This document shows, one piece after another, positions 36,502 through 48,174 of a DNA stretch of 64,000 bases. Position 1 is the first letter of the stretch; the number at the start of each line of letters is the position of its first letter. Both the position numbers and the translations under genes were made by a program. Below the pieces are notes generated by a model that was given only the letters and a program-made list of their open reading frames with translations, made no database searches and was not told the DNA's origin. The DNA is from Synchiropus splendidus (Eukaryota > Chordata > Actinopteri > Syngnathiformes > Callionymidae), in the NCBI RefSeq assembly GCF_027744825.2, contig NC_071335.1:31261501-31325500 (forward strand), given 5' to 3'.

Positions 36502-39500
36502 GGTGTCATATATCAGCATATCCAGTGATTGCTCAGGCAAAACTTCAAATTCAAAGTGTAATCTGGGTCAGTCACTCTGAACACACGCAGGCATAAAGAT
36601 TCTCTGATAGGTACTCTGACTTGCGATAGTCTGGTGTTCCTTGGGAACAAGGAAAATCGGAACAAAACTGTTGTTGATGTGTGTCGCTCCTCTTTAGACA
36701 ATACGTCCTGCAATGCACTGCGACAGTGAACAAGGTTAGAATCATCTTTGTGTCCCTTATTTACCAACGGCTCATCTCAGGGTAAAAAGCTCCAATGTAA
36801 AGCTTTTTTTTTTTTAAATTGATTTGCAGGGTCTGAAGACGAAGGAAAGCGCTCTGTATTTGCTTCTCTGCAGACCCCTCCTCTAGCTCTGTTGGCAGAA
36901 TAATAGAGGCAGGAGGAGGAGGAGGACAACAGTGATATACAATCTCCATTCCACAATCCTGGTCAGGGAAGAGAACTGTGACGTCGTGATCTGAATGTAA
37001 ATTTGCCATTAACCCCTTTATTTCTACGTTGCCTAGTGACAAATACTGTGAGTTTTTACCTCACTGTTTCACAAAAGTCTCTATTAGAACGATGCCGCAT
37101 CCTCAATAACCTTTTTACTCTCAGTGTATGGATCGTATGAATGAAGTTCTTCTTTGCTGGACCTGATGATTCTGGCTTGGGATATAAGGCAGTGGACAGT
37201 CAACTGCTCAGAGGGGTTTATTGAATCTGACAGTCAGACCCAGTTTAATGAGGTTTTCTGCTACGAGTTGGGGAGCCATTAACATAAAGATATGGTACAC
37301 ATCATCAGGCTTGGTGCTACAGGTAGAAGCTCCTTCTTCCTGATATCATCTTCCATTATCCGAGGTCAGATCGTGGGGGCAGGTGCCACAATAAAAAGAC
37401 CCAGACATTTATCTTCTTGGAACTGTAAAGCAGTGGGACATATGCCAGGGTTGTATCTACATAGGGGGAGTTTGGCAGGGAGGGTTCGGGCATGATGGAG
37501 AGCATTGTACGTCCTTGACAGTCCTCCTTAAAAGGTGTCCTCCTGACATTGAGAGTCACGCTTCACTTCGTGTTGACAACAGCTGTGAAACGCTCCCCTT
37601 ATGCAGGAAAATCTCGGGTCAGAATCCCACCCTACAGGGCACCGACACTGCCAATGCACTGTAGCGGCCTCCTCCCTGCTCGACATGCTGGAGCGCCTCA
37701 CCACAGAGGCATCATCCTGAGCGGATGACCTCAACTCGCGAACATGATCACTATTTAATTATTAATCACTGTATTGAAAAATCATTAATTCCCCTGCTGG
37801 ACATTTTTTAATGAATAGATTTTTCTTTTTTTAGAATCATGGAAAGTGAACGTGCATTTGTGCGATTGATTCTTCAGATGATTTATTATTCTTATTGATG
37901 ATTTATTATTATTATTCTGACGGTCATGTCAACCTTTCGGCCAGTCACGAACAGTACTGAAACAGAATGTGATGTTCCAGTCTGGAATAAAAAGACCAAA
38001 GACTTTTATCTGGCTGGAGTGGTTGCAATACCCCAAAAACAGTAAATGGAAAATAGGTTTGGCATTTGAATGTATTTGAACTTTTTTTTGCTGATTCATT
38101 CAAGCAGTTTGAGAGAACAAAGCCTTCACTGAGTTGACCCTTTTGATTCAAGTGTGCCATAGACAAACACCTGGTCTGAGCACAAGCTTTCCAGCAGGTC
38201 AGAGTTTTGCTGATGGAAAACCTGAACTCCCTGTATCTCTCCAGTCTTAAGATCCCCTCACTTACCCTGGTCTGCTGGTCTCTTCAATAACTTGTCATGT
38301 TCAAAACCAAATAGAGCTTTGTTTTATTAGACTTTTGTTTCATTTTCTTTTTCTCCATGCTGTTTGACCTGTAGACATAGACTGCTGTTTTGTATTTTGA
38401 GATATGAAAAGTGTAATGCAAGGACAATTTCATAGCATAGTTCATTTGCATGGAGGTTAAATGGAATTTCAAAGCCATATCTGCCTCCCAAGTGCCGCAA
38501 TCCTTGTGGGATGCAGCTCCAAAACATGACAGATGGTACTCATGATCTCCTTGTTGCCAACGTAAAACCCAGTCAGAATGAATACAAACTGTACAAGGAT
38601 ACTTAAAAAATGCAGAGGCCTCTAATGGAAAAGTCATAGACTGCAGTGTAGGCAGGTGTGAAGTGGCTGATTTTAAAGTATTGGGTTCACAAAGTAGCTG
38701 CTCCCCTGAGTTTGGTCACAGCAAGAGAATTGGTGTTGGGACTAATAGGTATATAGGAACAGGAAGATGTCCAATGAGATGAATGACGGCATGAAGAAGA
38801 CAGTAGATCATAGTATAATGTGGAAAGCTACACTAACTTCAGGCCCTCTGATCCATCCATCCGAGCTGTATTTAGGTGTTGGTTTATCGAGCGTTCAGGT
38901 TCTATTCCTAACCCGATTACGGCTTGCCGCAATCTATTGTCCTGACAGAGCAGGTCCATTGTTGCGGGCAAACCACAGCTTATCTGTGTGCTGGTTGTTA
39001 GAAAGTTCAATTCCTTGTCAGAGTCCTTCGGCTGGGACAGGAGTCTGTGGCCTGAAGGAAGCCACTGACTGGAACACAGAGGATATGCCCGTCCTCTGGC
39101 GGAGTCCTGTCGCAGCTGGACGCAGAGTGTTCCAACTGCTCGACGATTTTTTTGAGTTGACCTTGACCCGCTTGGGTCTGCTCTGATGTCATGGAACCAG
39201 CATGTGAAGGAAAGAAGTTCTATTTTCCGCGAGTCATTTTAACCTTCAGAGTAAGTGCATTCTCAAAGGGGAAATCCTCTGCACTCCTCATGTTAGAGTG
39301 AAGGGTCAGCCGGTTGTTGAAGACAGTTTCTGTGTGTTCTGCGGCACACCTGGAAGGTAACGGTAGCTGGACAAAAAGCTTTTTTTTCTTCAGCCCAAAC
39401 GCATGAGGCAGTACTTTCCTGGTAAAGAAAAGCAATTTTCTCAAGGATGGTCTGGTGTTGCAGCTCCTCGCAGGAACCGACTGAATAAACAAAAAGTTCT

Positions 39501-40684
39501 GTCCTTTGCTGTCAGCCTTTGTATTGTATCATTTCATTGTCACCGTATTACCTTTCTACTAGAGTTTGGAATGTCATATCAGTTTCACTTTATCTGACTT
39601 GATGCCTTTTTAAAATACCTTGCATTGTACAGGCCCATTTATGCTCCCTTTACATGCAAAAATGTACCCGTCCATCACTGATCACATACCACAACCACAA
39701 ACTCCAAAACAAACATGGCCACTTGGAAAAGGATAATGTCCATCTTGCACAGAAGATGGAATTGAACGCAGCGTTGTTGGTCAGTGCGGCCGTTAAATGT
39801 ATCGCTACTGGAGGACAGCTAATATCTGCCATTGCTATGTCTTCTTTGCGTCTCTTTAGAACAACAGTAACAGCAACACTGTCCCCCCGCGGTTTCTGGT
39901 GGTACTGCTTCGTTTCACCTGCATCTGTAAGCTGTGGAAAATGGAAATATGTTTTAAATGAACGCATGGCACAGAGAGAAGCCTATATGAAGCTCTCATT
40001 TTTCTCAAGTCTGTGAAAGGTAGTTGCGGATGTCATCATATAGGGGATGTTATTCTCCTGAAAAGGGATGAAACGTGCCTCTCAAAGGAGCAGGGAAACG
40101 TGTCTACCTTCACTGACATCAGTGAGAAGGCTGATGCTGCCCAAGGACCCACGTGGCTCCAGCAGCTCATAATGAAAGTCTCGTAACCACAGTAGTCAGC
40201 ATGAAAATCACTGTGGCTCTACATCATTCACCACAGTGCCCAATCCAGTCTTTTATTTGACATCTTTCCAGTCCTGGTTCTTATTGGAATATTGTGCGTC
40301 ATCAATACTACTAGTACTTACTGTTTTCCTATGTTTTATTGTTCAAACTGTTGAATAGATCTAATAATGGTCAGAATATACAAGATCCATTCCACTTGCT
40401 CATAAAGATTCCTTGAGCTTTTTGTTATCTTCCCAGCCCATAGATGGCGCTCTCTCCACTGTAAATATGCAATGCGATTGTGTGTAAAAGCTAAGCTGAA
40501 GAAAGAGCTTGTGAGATGAAGGAGAATTTGCCTGTGTTTCTCATATTGAACTGCTGAAGCCAAGATTGAGTATTTTTATTCTACTTATCCATCAGACTGG
40601 TCATTTGTTGGTGTTTCTGGTACCTTTGCTGACTGTGTTCGTAACTGGGTCCAACACAGCGTGACGTCAATTCTGTGTGCTGAG
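36502..40684. other. Intergenic, nothing firm
   Basis: No supported exon. The frame at 38767-39186 (139 codons) has no recognisable domain. A GC-richer patch at about 37550-37740 may be an old repeat but I cannot name it. Confidence 0.4.
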
Positions 40685-41877
40685 CAGTGATGCCAGTAAC
40701 TTATTACTTAGTCACGCGTTACTCTTATATCACAGCCTTTTTCAGTATCGAGTCATCTACCGCGTTACTATTTCAAACAAAGTACAAGTAACATCTCACT
40801 TACAACCGGGATCGGTTCCTACCAACCGGTCGTAAGTCGGATTGGACGTAAGTCGAATGCCATTCAAAACAGCCGACGGGAGGTTGTTGCCATTGTCGGG
40901 AAGCAAACTATTAACATTCACTTTCGATAACAGCATCTTTAGGCATGACAACATGTGCGGGACACGCCAGTCACGGTTTGAACAGGCAGGTCACATGTCA
41001 AGCCGCCGGCTACACGGCAGTAAATAACAAGGGCGTGAGGAGAGAGATGCATGTTTCCAGCTGAAAATAATGCCACTACTTTGAATTATTGTCTGCTGTA
41101 GATGACAGTATTAACCCTGTAGGGTCCACCAACACGCAGATTCACCAGTTAAAGAGAGTGAAATAAAGTAGCCTCACAAATGTGTCGAAAGTGCAGACTA
41201 TGTACCAGTTTTTTTTTATTCTTTTGATAGGTCAAGTTAAATGACACTTATGATAGATTTCTAGACTTTTATAGATTATTTTTCTTGGTGCAGAAACGGT
41301 ACTGATGTTGCATTTTCTCTCGAAAGTCAGAAATAAAATGGTCTGGCGTGACGGAGCGTAGAAGCGAGTAACAGCAGCCACTTAAGTGCAACTACTGCGT
41401 CCAGGAGAAGTGACACAGTGAGACTGAGTAAACTTTTGCCTTGTAGTTAAAAAAGAAAAAAAGTAGCAAAATAATAATAATTATGCACCATAATGGGGCA
41501 TTCCCTACATTTTATTATATAAATGGCAATATATCACTTTGTTTTGTTTTTCATACTTGTTGCTTTTTGTGTGTGATTTTCGCTCCAATAGTTTAGAGTG
41601 TGTTAAAGTCAAACATTGACTGTACATTCACATATATTCACTATTGTGCTAAAATAAAATGACCCCAAACATGGAAAAACGCTGCACCCCCAAGAACTCC
41701 AACCTTCAAAATTGACATAAAAGATATTGTTTAGGCGATGAGAGCTGTAGTTGGCTGCAAAATGCAGCATGTAATCTAACTTTTTTAAATTCAAGTAATC
41801 CAGAAAGTAACTAAGTTATGTTTTGAGGAAGTAATCAGTAGTTGGATTACTTTTTCAAAGTAACTGTGGCAGCACAG
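40685..41877. mobile_element. hAT-like element with 8-bp target duplication
   Basis: The left end CAGTGATGCCAGTAAC and the right end, read inverted, CTGTGCTGCCACAGTTAC are imperfect inverted repeats. Flanks GTGCTGAG (40677-40684) and GTGCAGAG (41878-41885) agree at 7 of 8 bases. Length 1193 bp, no intact transposase. Near 40799-40860 a phrase with GGTCGTAAGTCGGAT and GACGTAAGTCG looks like a second element inserted into the first. Confidence 0.65.
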
Positions 41878-42880
41878 GTGCAGAGTGTTTTCATAAATAC
41901 TTCTTTGGTTTGTAATTACAGAGAGTGCTGAGTGTATGATACCTATATGTCATTGTTATTGTGTATTTTTGTTTGTTAAATGTCAAACTGATTAAATAAT
42001 TGTGGACCTAGACTCAATTAACTGTCCAATTTCTGGGTGACTATTTCCCCCCAGATCACCCCCCCAAAATGTTCAATACCTCAGACAAATCTGAAGGTGA
42101 CTCACTGCTACCATGGCAACAGTTTGAGATTCTCTCTCTTACACTACAGTTACGTACATGTTTTGTTCACGACTCTCAGTTTTCATTGTTGAAGTTGAGA
42201 ATGACAAGGTCCAAATCATTGAAGGACACAACTTTGTGATGACCTGGTTTCTTTCATGTGGCTCATTTAACTCATTCATGCCTCACCACACACTCAGATT
42301 TATACAGCTGTGTCGCCAACACGTTGCTCTCATAAATCTGCCACCAACACAACACAAGATAACTAACTCCATTGCATCGTTCGAACCCTAAAAACACAAA
42401 GAGACGTACATGTAGAAATCCCTCAAGTGAAAATAATTGTCAAATTGTTAAGTGCCAAATTGTGTTACCAGAATAAATGAAGCTATGTTTTTCATATAAG
42501 TGAACACACTATGCATGTCTTCTAGATCCAGGGTTAAAGTCAGCTTTACACCTTTACCTGCCATAATGTCGTGCAAAGTGAGTTTGTCTAATGTATATTA
42601 AGCGTGTGCCAGTATGCCCTTGACAAACCACGGACCGGCACATACTATTTTGTTGGATGTTGTGCCTGGTTAATTCTTAATGGAAGGCACACCGACATGC
42701 TACGTCACATGCTGAACAGCCAGCGCTCCAAATCCCTTTGACCGCAACCTTCAGTCAGCACTATGTCATACAGAGATGACATTAAAGGAAGAAATTTTGT
42801 GTAGTCTTTAGAATGAAGACAACATTCTTGCACAGCAAGAAGGCCAGAGAATATAGTCCAGCTCAAGGCTGTGTTTTGAA
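41878..42880. other. Intergenic, nothing recognised
   Basis: No coding exon or element ends identified. Confidence 0.4.
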
Positions 42881-43180
42881 GAGGGCTGCAGTGACTGTCA
42901 TCGACTAAAAAATGACTTGCTGACAGGTTCATGAGTCGACTAGTTGTGACGTCATTGCTTTCATCATTTCAACTGCACTAAGAGGAGACAGATCAAAGGA
43001 CTCGTGGAGTGTTCACACCACAGTTTGTGCATTTAACACTTTACATTCATTTCCTTTCTTTCTTTCTTTTTGTTTACTACACTGCAAGGGGACACCCCGC
43101 ACATGTCATGTGTCTATTCGTCGACTGTAGCGTCGTCCACGACTAGACGACTCTCAAAACAGTCGCTAGTTGCAGCCCTA
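42881..43180. mobile_element. 300-bp hAT MITE with perfect target duplication
   Basis: Ends GAGGGCTGCAGTGACTG and, inverted, TAGGGCTGCAACTAGCGACT form the inverted repeat. The 8-mer GTTTTGAA flanks both sides exactly (42873-42880 and 43181-43188). An intact duplication suggests it is younger than its neighbours. Confidence 0.8.
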
Positions 43181-43935
43181 GTTTTGAAAGCCTTTCTGTG
43201 TGGAGTCACAATGTTCCATGTTCGGGTCAATACTGTGGCGATTTGCTGACTCAGCATCGTCGTGTCGTCGTGTGATGTGACAGAAACAACGCATGAGATG
43301 TTCCACAGCATCTCATTATATCATTTTATTGTTAAGAACGCACAAGGGAGCTGAGGACGTCGACAGACTGGCAAGTGATGATGATGAACCATGTCACTTC
43401 GAATCGCTAATGTTTTCGTCAGTGCTGGGAATTTGAATTTGAAGGGACGACTGACAGTGATGTTGAATTCTGGAAGAGTCGTGGCCTTTGAAAACTGTGT
43501 TTATCGTTCCTCCGTGCACATGGTGTGCCCCGCATGTTTACGCCTGTCACAGAACGTGTGCTTCAAAAGCACCTGTGTCATGCTGGTCTGAAGGTTTAGT
43601 ATGAATATAGCATGAATGCCAAACACAAATATGACATTTACCGTCAATGGGATCCAGAAGTGTGGAGGCTTTATTACTTCCCCCTAAAACAGTTGCTGTG
43701 ACTGGACCAGGGTCAGTCAAATGTTTTGATCTGAGGACCACAACTGCTTCTTAAGTTTCGGTTGAATAGTACTCATTGAAATCTCAATTTTTATGTATTT
43801 TGTTTTTGCCTTTTCATTATTTGTTTGCCAATTTGTTTATGATAGCGTGTTCATTTTCTCATTTTAAGTTTGTGTCCACGCTTTTAGGGACAGGCTTTAA
43901 ATGGGTGGGTAATGTGCATGTTATTTGCAAGCCGT
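43181..43935. other. Intergenic, nothing recognised
   Basis: Short frames only; no repeat ends seen. Confidence 0.4.
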
Positions 43936-44303
43936 CCTCACTCCCATACCGTGATATATTGACGTCGGGGAAGTGGACTTTTGCGTCCTATACCGACGAC
44001 AAAGGCAGCCTTCAGCGTTGCACGTTGATGCATAGGTGTTTCAGTGGACTGAAAGAAGCGTTCAGATATGGCGGCATGCGTCGTATAAGGACCATGACGC
44101 AGAGAAAAGAAACAGGTTTTACTTACACATAACTCCACACAGAGAATGTGGGAATGCACGAGCGCGGGATGCGCACTGTCGTTGATGGGCTTTTAAATAG
44201 CGATTTGACATGTTATTAAATGTAGAATGAATGAACGTCCATTGTTTTTTTTTCACGTTTCGGGCGGTATAGGACGTCAATACATGGCGCCATGGGAGTG
44301 AGG
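43936..44303. mobile_element. MITE-like inverted repeat unit
   Basis: Left arm CCTCACTCCCATACC followed by ATATATTGACGTC, and right arm with GACGTCAATACAT then ATGGGAGTGAGG, are inverted copies about 35 bp long. Length 368 bp. No clear flanking duplication, so the exact ends and superfamily are open. Confidence 0.5.
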
Positions 44304-45494
44304 ATGTGTTGGTTATTTGTGACGGTGCCGGTCTTCCTGTCAAAACTCACCTGCCGCATAAAAAAATATTGGCATTGTGAAAAAAGGGAACAACTGTGAT
44401 GCAAAAATGACAGTTGTGAGACAAATAACAATGACAATTGTGTTTATTGCAGAGCACGTTTCAGTATTTACGTTCAGCTTTTATTTTTGAATGCCAAGAT
44501 AAGCTTGCACACGTCTGACACCATGCTACAGAGTTGAGTTAGCGCCATAGTTCCTCACATTATCTGTCAGAAACAGCAAGCTCTGATCAGTTAAATCGGT
44601 CTTCGTGCTGGGGAGCAAGTGGCGAGGCTGCTGGAAAGCTAATGTGCCTGTTGCTGTACGCGCTTCTGTAATCACCAGTTCATCACCGCGGGACAGATAA
44701 TCTGCTTAAACAGTGGAAGTGAGATCTGCTCCACAGGTTTAATGCGATTGTTCAGCGACTGTCTCTGATCTAAATGTCAAAACAACACTTTGCATTAGCG
44801 CAGCCTCTCTTACATGCCGTTTGCATCAGTTCAACTCAGCTTTATTTTATCATCATTACTGATGATCAGTTCCATTCCTGAGCAGAGAAGCGTTTCTGAA
44901 AAGAGTCTGAGTTCGAGGCTTCACCATCTGATGAGTCAAACAAGACAGACGCTCGTTCAGCTTATTGAGCAGCCACACAGATAACCATCGGTGAGTTGAC
45001 AAACTGGTGGCGGGATAAAGGTTCCTGTGTCTTGAGGTGTAAATCCCCTGCTTGTTTGGATGTCGATATTCTTGCAGTTAGCTCAAAGTCCAGCTCAATT
45101 GAATAAATTCGATTCAGGACCATGAATCGGCTCACCAGAACCTAACAGCGTTACGGTCGTGCTGAAGGGTCCTTTCTTCAAACGCAATATTAAATCCAAC
45201 TGTTGCTGTGGGATCTGAGTGGCCGCTCATCTGAACGACGAAGACAATGTTACTTTCTCTCCTTAGACTTGATCAGCCGCTGCATTTCTTTGAGGGTGAA
45301 GAGGGTGCACTTTTTTTGTTTTTTAAATAATTCATTTTTGCACTTTTTTTTTAACTTGGAAGTTAAAGTCAGATCGTAGATTTGTACTACACCTGATACA
45401 GATCTGGTGAAACAAGGGCAGAATTTGAGTATCAGTATCTATTAATATCACATATTTATAGTTCCTTATCTCAGAAATACATTCAGAAATTTAG
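44304..45494. other. Intergenic, nothing recognised
   Basis: No coding exon or repeat boundary that I can support. Confidence 0.4.
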
Positions 45495-46085
45495 CAATAC
45501 GTGTGAATACATGTGTGTGAATGAGAGGGAGCCAAGTGGACAGCTGAAGTTACAGGATGCAGAGATAAAGAAGGTGGTGGATATTTACGTACTTAGGCTC
45601 AACTGTCCAGGGTGATGGAGGGTGTGAGAAAGAGGTGAAGAAGCGGGTGCAGGCAGGATGGAATCATTGGAGAAAAGTGTCAGGTGTGATGTGTGACAAA
45701 AGGGTGTCGGCAAGGATGAAAGGGAAAGTGTCCAAAAGGGTGGTGAGGCCAGCAATGTTGTATGGTTTGGAAACAGTGGCACTGAGGAAAAGACAGGAGG
45801 CAGAGCTGGAGGTAACAGAGATGAAGATGCTGAGCTTCTCTCTGGGAGTGAGCAGGATGGATAGGATCAGGAAGCAGTAGATCAGAGGGACAGCACATGT
45901 GGTCAGGTGTTTAGGAGACAAAGTCAGAGAGGCTAGATGGAGATGGTTTGGACATGTACAGAGGAGAGAGAGCCAGTACATTGGTAGGAAGATGTTGAGG
46001 TTGGAACTGCCAGGCAGAAGGTGGAGAGGAAGGTCAAGAAGGCAGTGCAAGGCTCTGAGAGTAAGGTTTAAGTATCGCTGAGATG
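45495..46085 (+). mobile_element. Decayed non-LTR retrotransposon, reverse-transcriptase C-terminal part
   Basis: Translated fragments show a motif series common to fish LINE polyproteins: YLGSTVQGDGG, KEVKKRVQAGWNHWRKVSG, RPAMLYGLETVALRKRQEAE, KMLSFSLGVSRMDRIR, then RWFGHVQRRES and GRKMLRLELPGRRWRGR. This is the end of the reverse transcriptase and the region after it. Breaks are visible: a frameshift just before YLGST (near 45585-45597) and an in-frame TAG at 45878-45880. The 5' part, including the endonuclease, is missing, as expected of 5'-truncated LINE copies. I think of the RTE clade, but clade assignment needs a tree. Not functional. Confidence 0.8.
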
Positions 46086-48080
46086 TGTTACCAGGATTCG
46101 GAAAGTTGCCCTATGTCGGGGGTGGACACACTTTGAGCTCGACTTTGGTGACATGAAGCCTGTGAATCTCATATTCTAGTGATCCAACACTTTTATGGGC
46201 TGCAAAGCATCATTGGAACTGCTCAGGTTCTCATGACCGTAATGGAGTTTGTTGTTGAGCGTGATGGGACCTGCTGAGCGCTACATCAAGCTACAGTTGA
46301 ATAATCCGTCCTCGCACGTTCACCTCATGGCCCTGCCGCCTATCTACTCTTCCAATGGCGATCGACTGGTTGATCGCGACTGACGAAATGGACACTCCTG
46401 CCTTACATGGACTTCCTCAAGTTCATGTGGAGAAATCTTGTTGATATTCTCACATTCTTTCCGAAATGTCAGAGAGGCGTGCGTGTTAAAATGATCATCA
46501 TGTAGAGCAAAGACATGTTGAAAGTAGTGGTTAGTCATCCAAAAAAAACATCCAATTTTCACTACTGCATAATAAAATACAAGATTTTGTTGCACAAAAT
46601 ATCATTTTTTTGTTGTGAGTAACCACATTTTAAAGACCAGAAGTAAGGAGAACCAAGTGTTTTGATGTGTGTTTTTACTCAAGGACTGACTCCTTGACAA
46701 AGAGGTTAAACATGCAGGCTCACCACCACGCAACACACACGCCGTGCATTCTTCTCCAGAAGCAAACAACAATTATTGTTGGTCTCCATGGACCGACGTT
46801 AATGCTACAACCACTCCAATCACTGATTGTACAGTAAATCCATACCTTGGTGCAGAGTGGTTACGCTTCACAGATGACATTTGCATAAAGAGCTGCACTA
46901 GAGGGTGGTTGATCAAATCCGCTGCTTTTGCCTGTTGAATCCTAAGGCGACTTATGAACGGAGAGGCAACAGAGAGTCAGACTCATGTGTCACACGCCTC
47001 ATCGCCTTAGGTTCCTGACTCTCACTGTCACCTTTATATTTTGTTCGCAACTTCCGTCCACTGCTGCTCCAGATGGTTGCATCCACCTGAAAAGTGTCGA
47101 TATCTTCTCCTGAGATTCAGACTTGGTCGACACAGACACTTGAGCCTGCCACTCTGTGTTGGCCACCGTTCAGCCCCACACTTCAACATCAAAGAAGCTC
47201 TTGAAGACCAGAACAGAATGGAGTTTGAAACGTTTTAGCTAAAAATGTGTCCATGTTCACGGTGTTTTTTGCAGAAACGTTTCAGATTTCGCTCTGCTCA
47301 CCGACCTCGCCGTGCTCGTCTCACTCTGTTGGGGAGAGAAACAGCGATGATCGCATGTCGGGATGAGTAATCGAAGGCCTTTTAAAGCCCCTTAACATCC
47401 TGCTGCTGCATGTCTTCACAGCTTCCTACACTTCACTCACGGTGCGACGGCGAAGTGGGCAGATTAATGTTGGTGGCAGCTGTTAGAAAGGAATTCTGTG
47501 TCTATTTCTATTAAAAAAAAAAGACATAAACAACCTGTTTCTCTTCACATATGGACCCAGATATTCTCTGAGAATGTGGCAGAAAATGAATGAATGAAAG
47601 TTTGAGATTAAATATATCCACATTGAGGAATATATGTTGACAGACAGAATTTATTTTTAATTGAAAATAAAACATATAAACTACTACTGTTTACTGTTTG
47701 TTTGTTATTGTAGATAATTGTCGGTCGCCTTCTTTGGTTCCTTTTATTGCGTCTTCTCTTTCAAATCAAAGTTATGGCCGTCGTCGTATCGGAAGAAAAT
47801 GTTTTGTTGTTTGTTTTCTGCTTATAGATTCAATTGATCCTGCGATCAATGCGCCTTGCGCTGAAACACACACACACAGGATTGTCACATCATCTTCGTG
47901 GGGACCTCTCATTGCCACAATGCTTTCCCCAGCCTCTCTGCCTTAACTTCAGGCTTAACCTCGTGGGGTCCTGCAAAGGTGCTCCACAAGGAGGTGGAGC
48001 TCACTAGGCTTGATATGCTTACAGTCAGTCCCACACAGAGAGGCATGTACGCGCCAACACCTCTGTCCTCTTGCCTCCAG
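46086..48080. other. Spacer or possible gcgr intron 1 end
   Basis: No supported exon. It ends in a strong pyrimidine tract and CAG (48080), the likely acceptor of the exon carrying the gcgr start codon. Confidence 0.45.
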
Positions 48081-48174
48081 GCTACGCTGTGACAAAATCC
48101 TGCGAGTGCCTCATGTGCTGGGCCTCCTGTGCGCCCTGCTCCCCTCCCACCCCCTTCCTTCCAGCATCAGTGGA

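Noticed and set aside
38767..39186. 139-codon + strand frame
   Set aside because: No recognisable domain, no splice or promoter context, in the middle of spacer.
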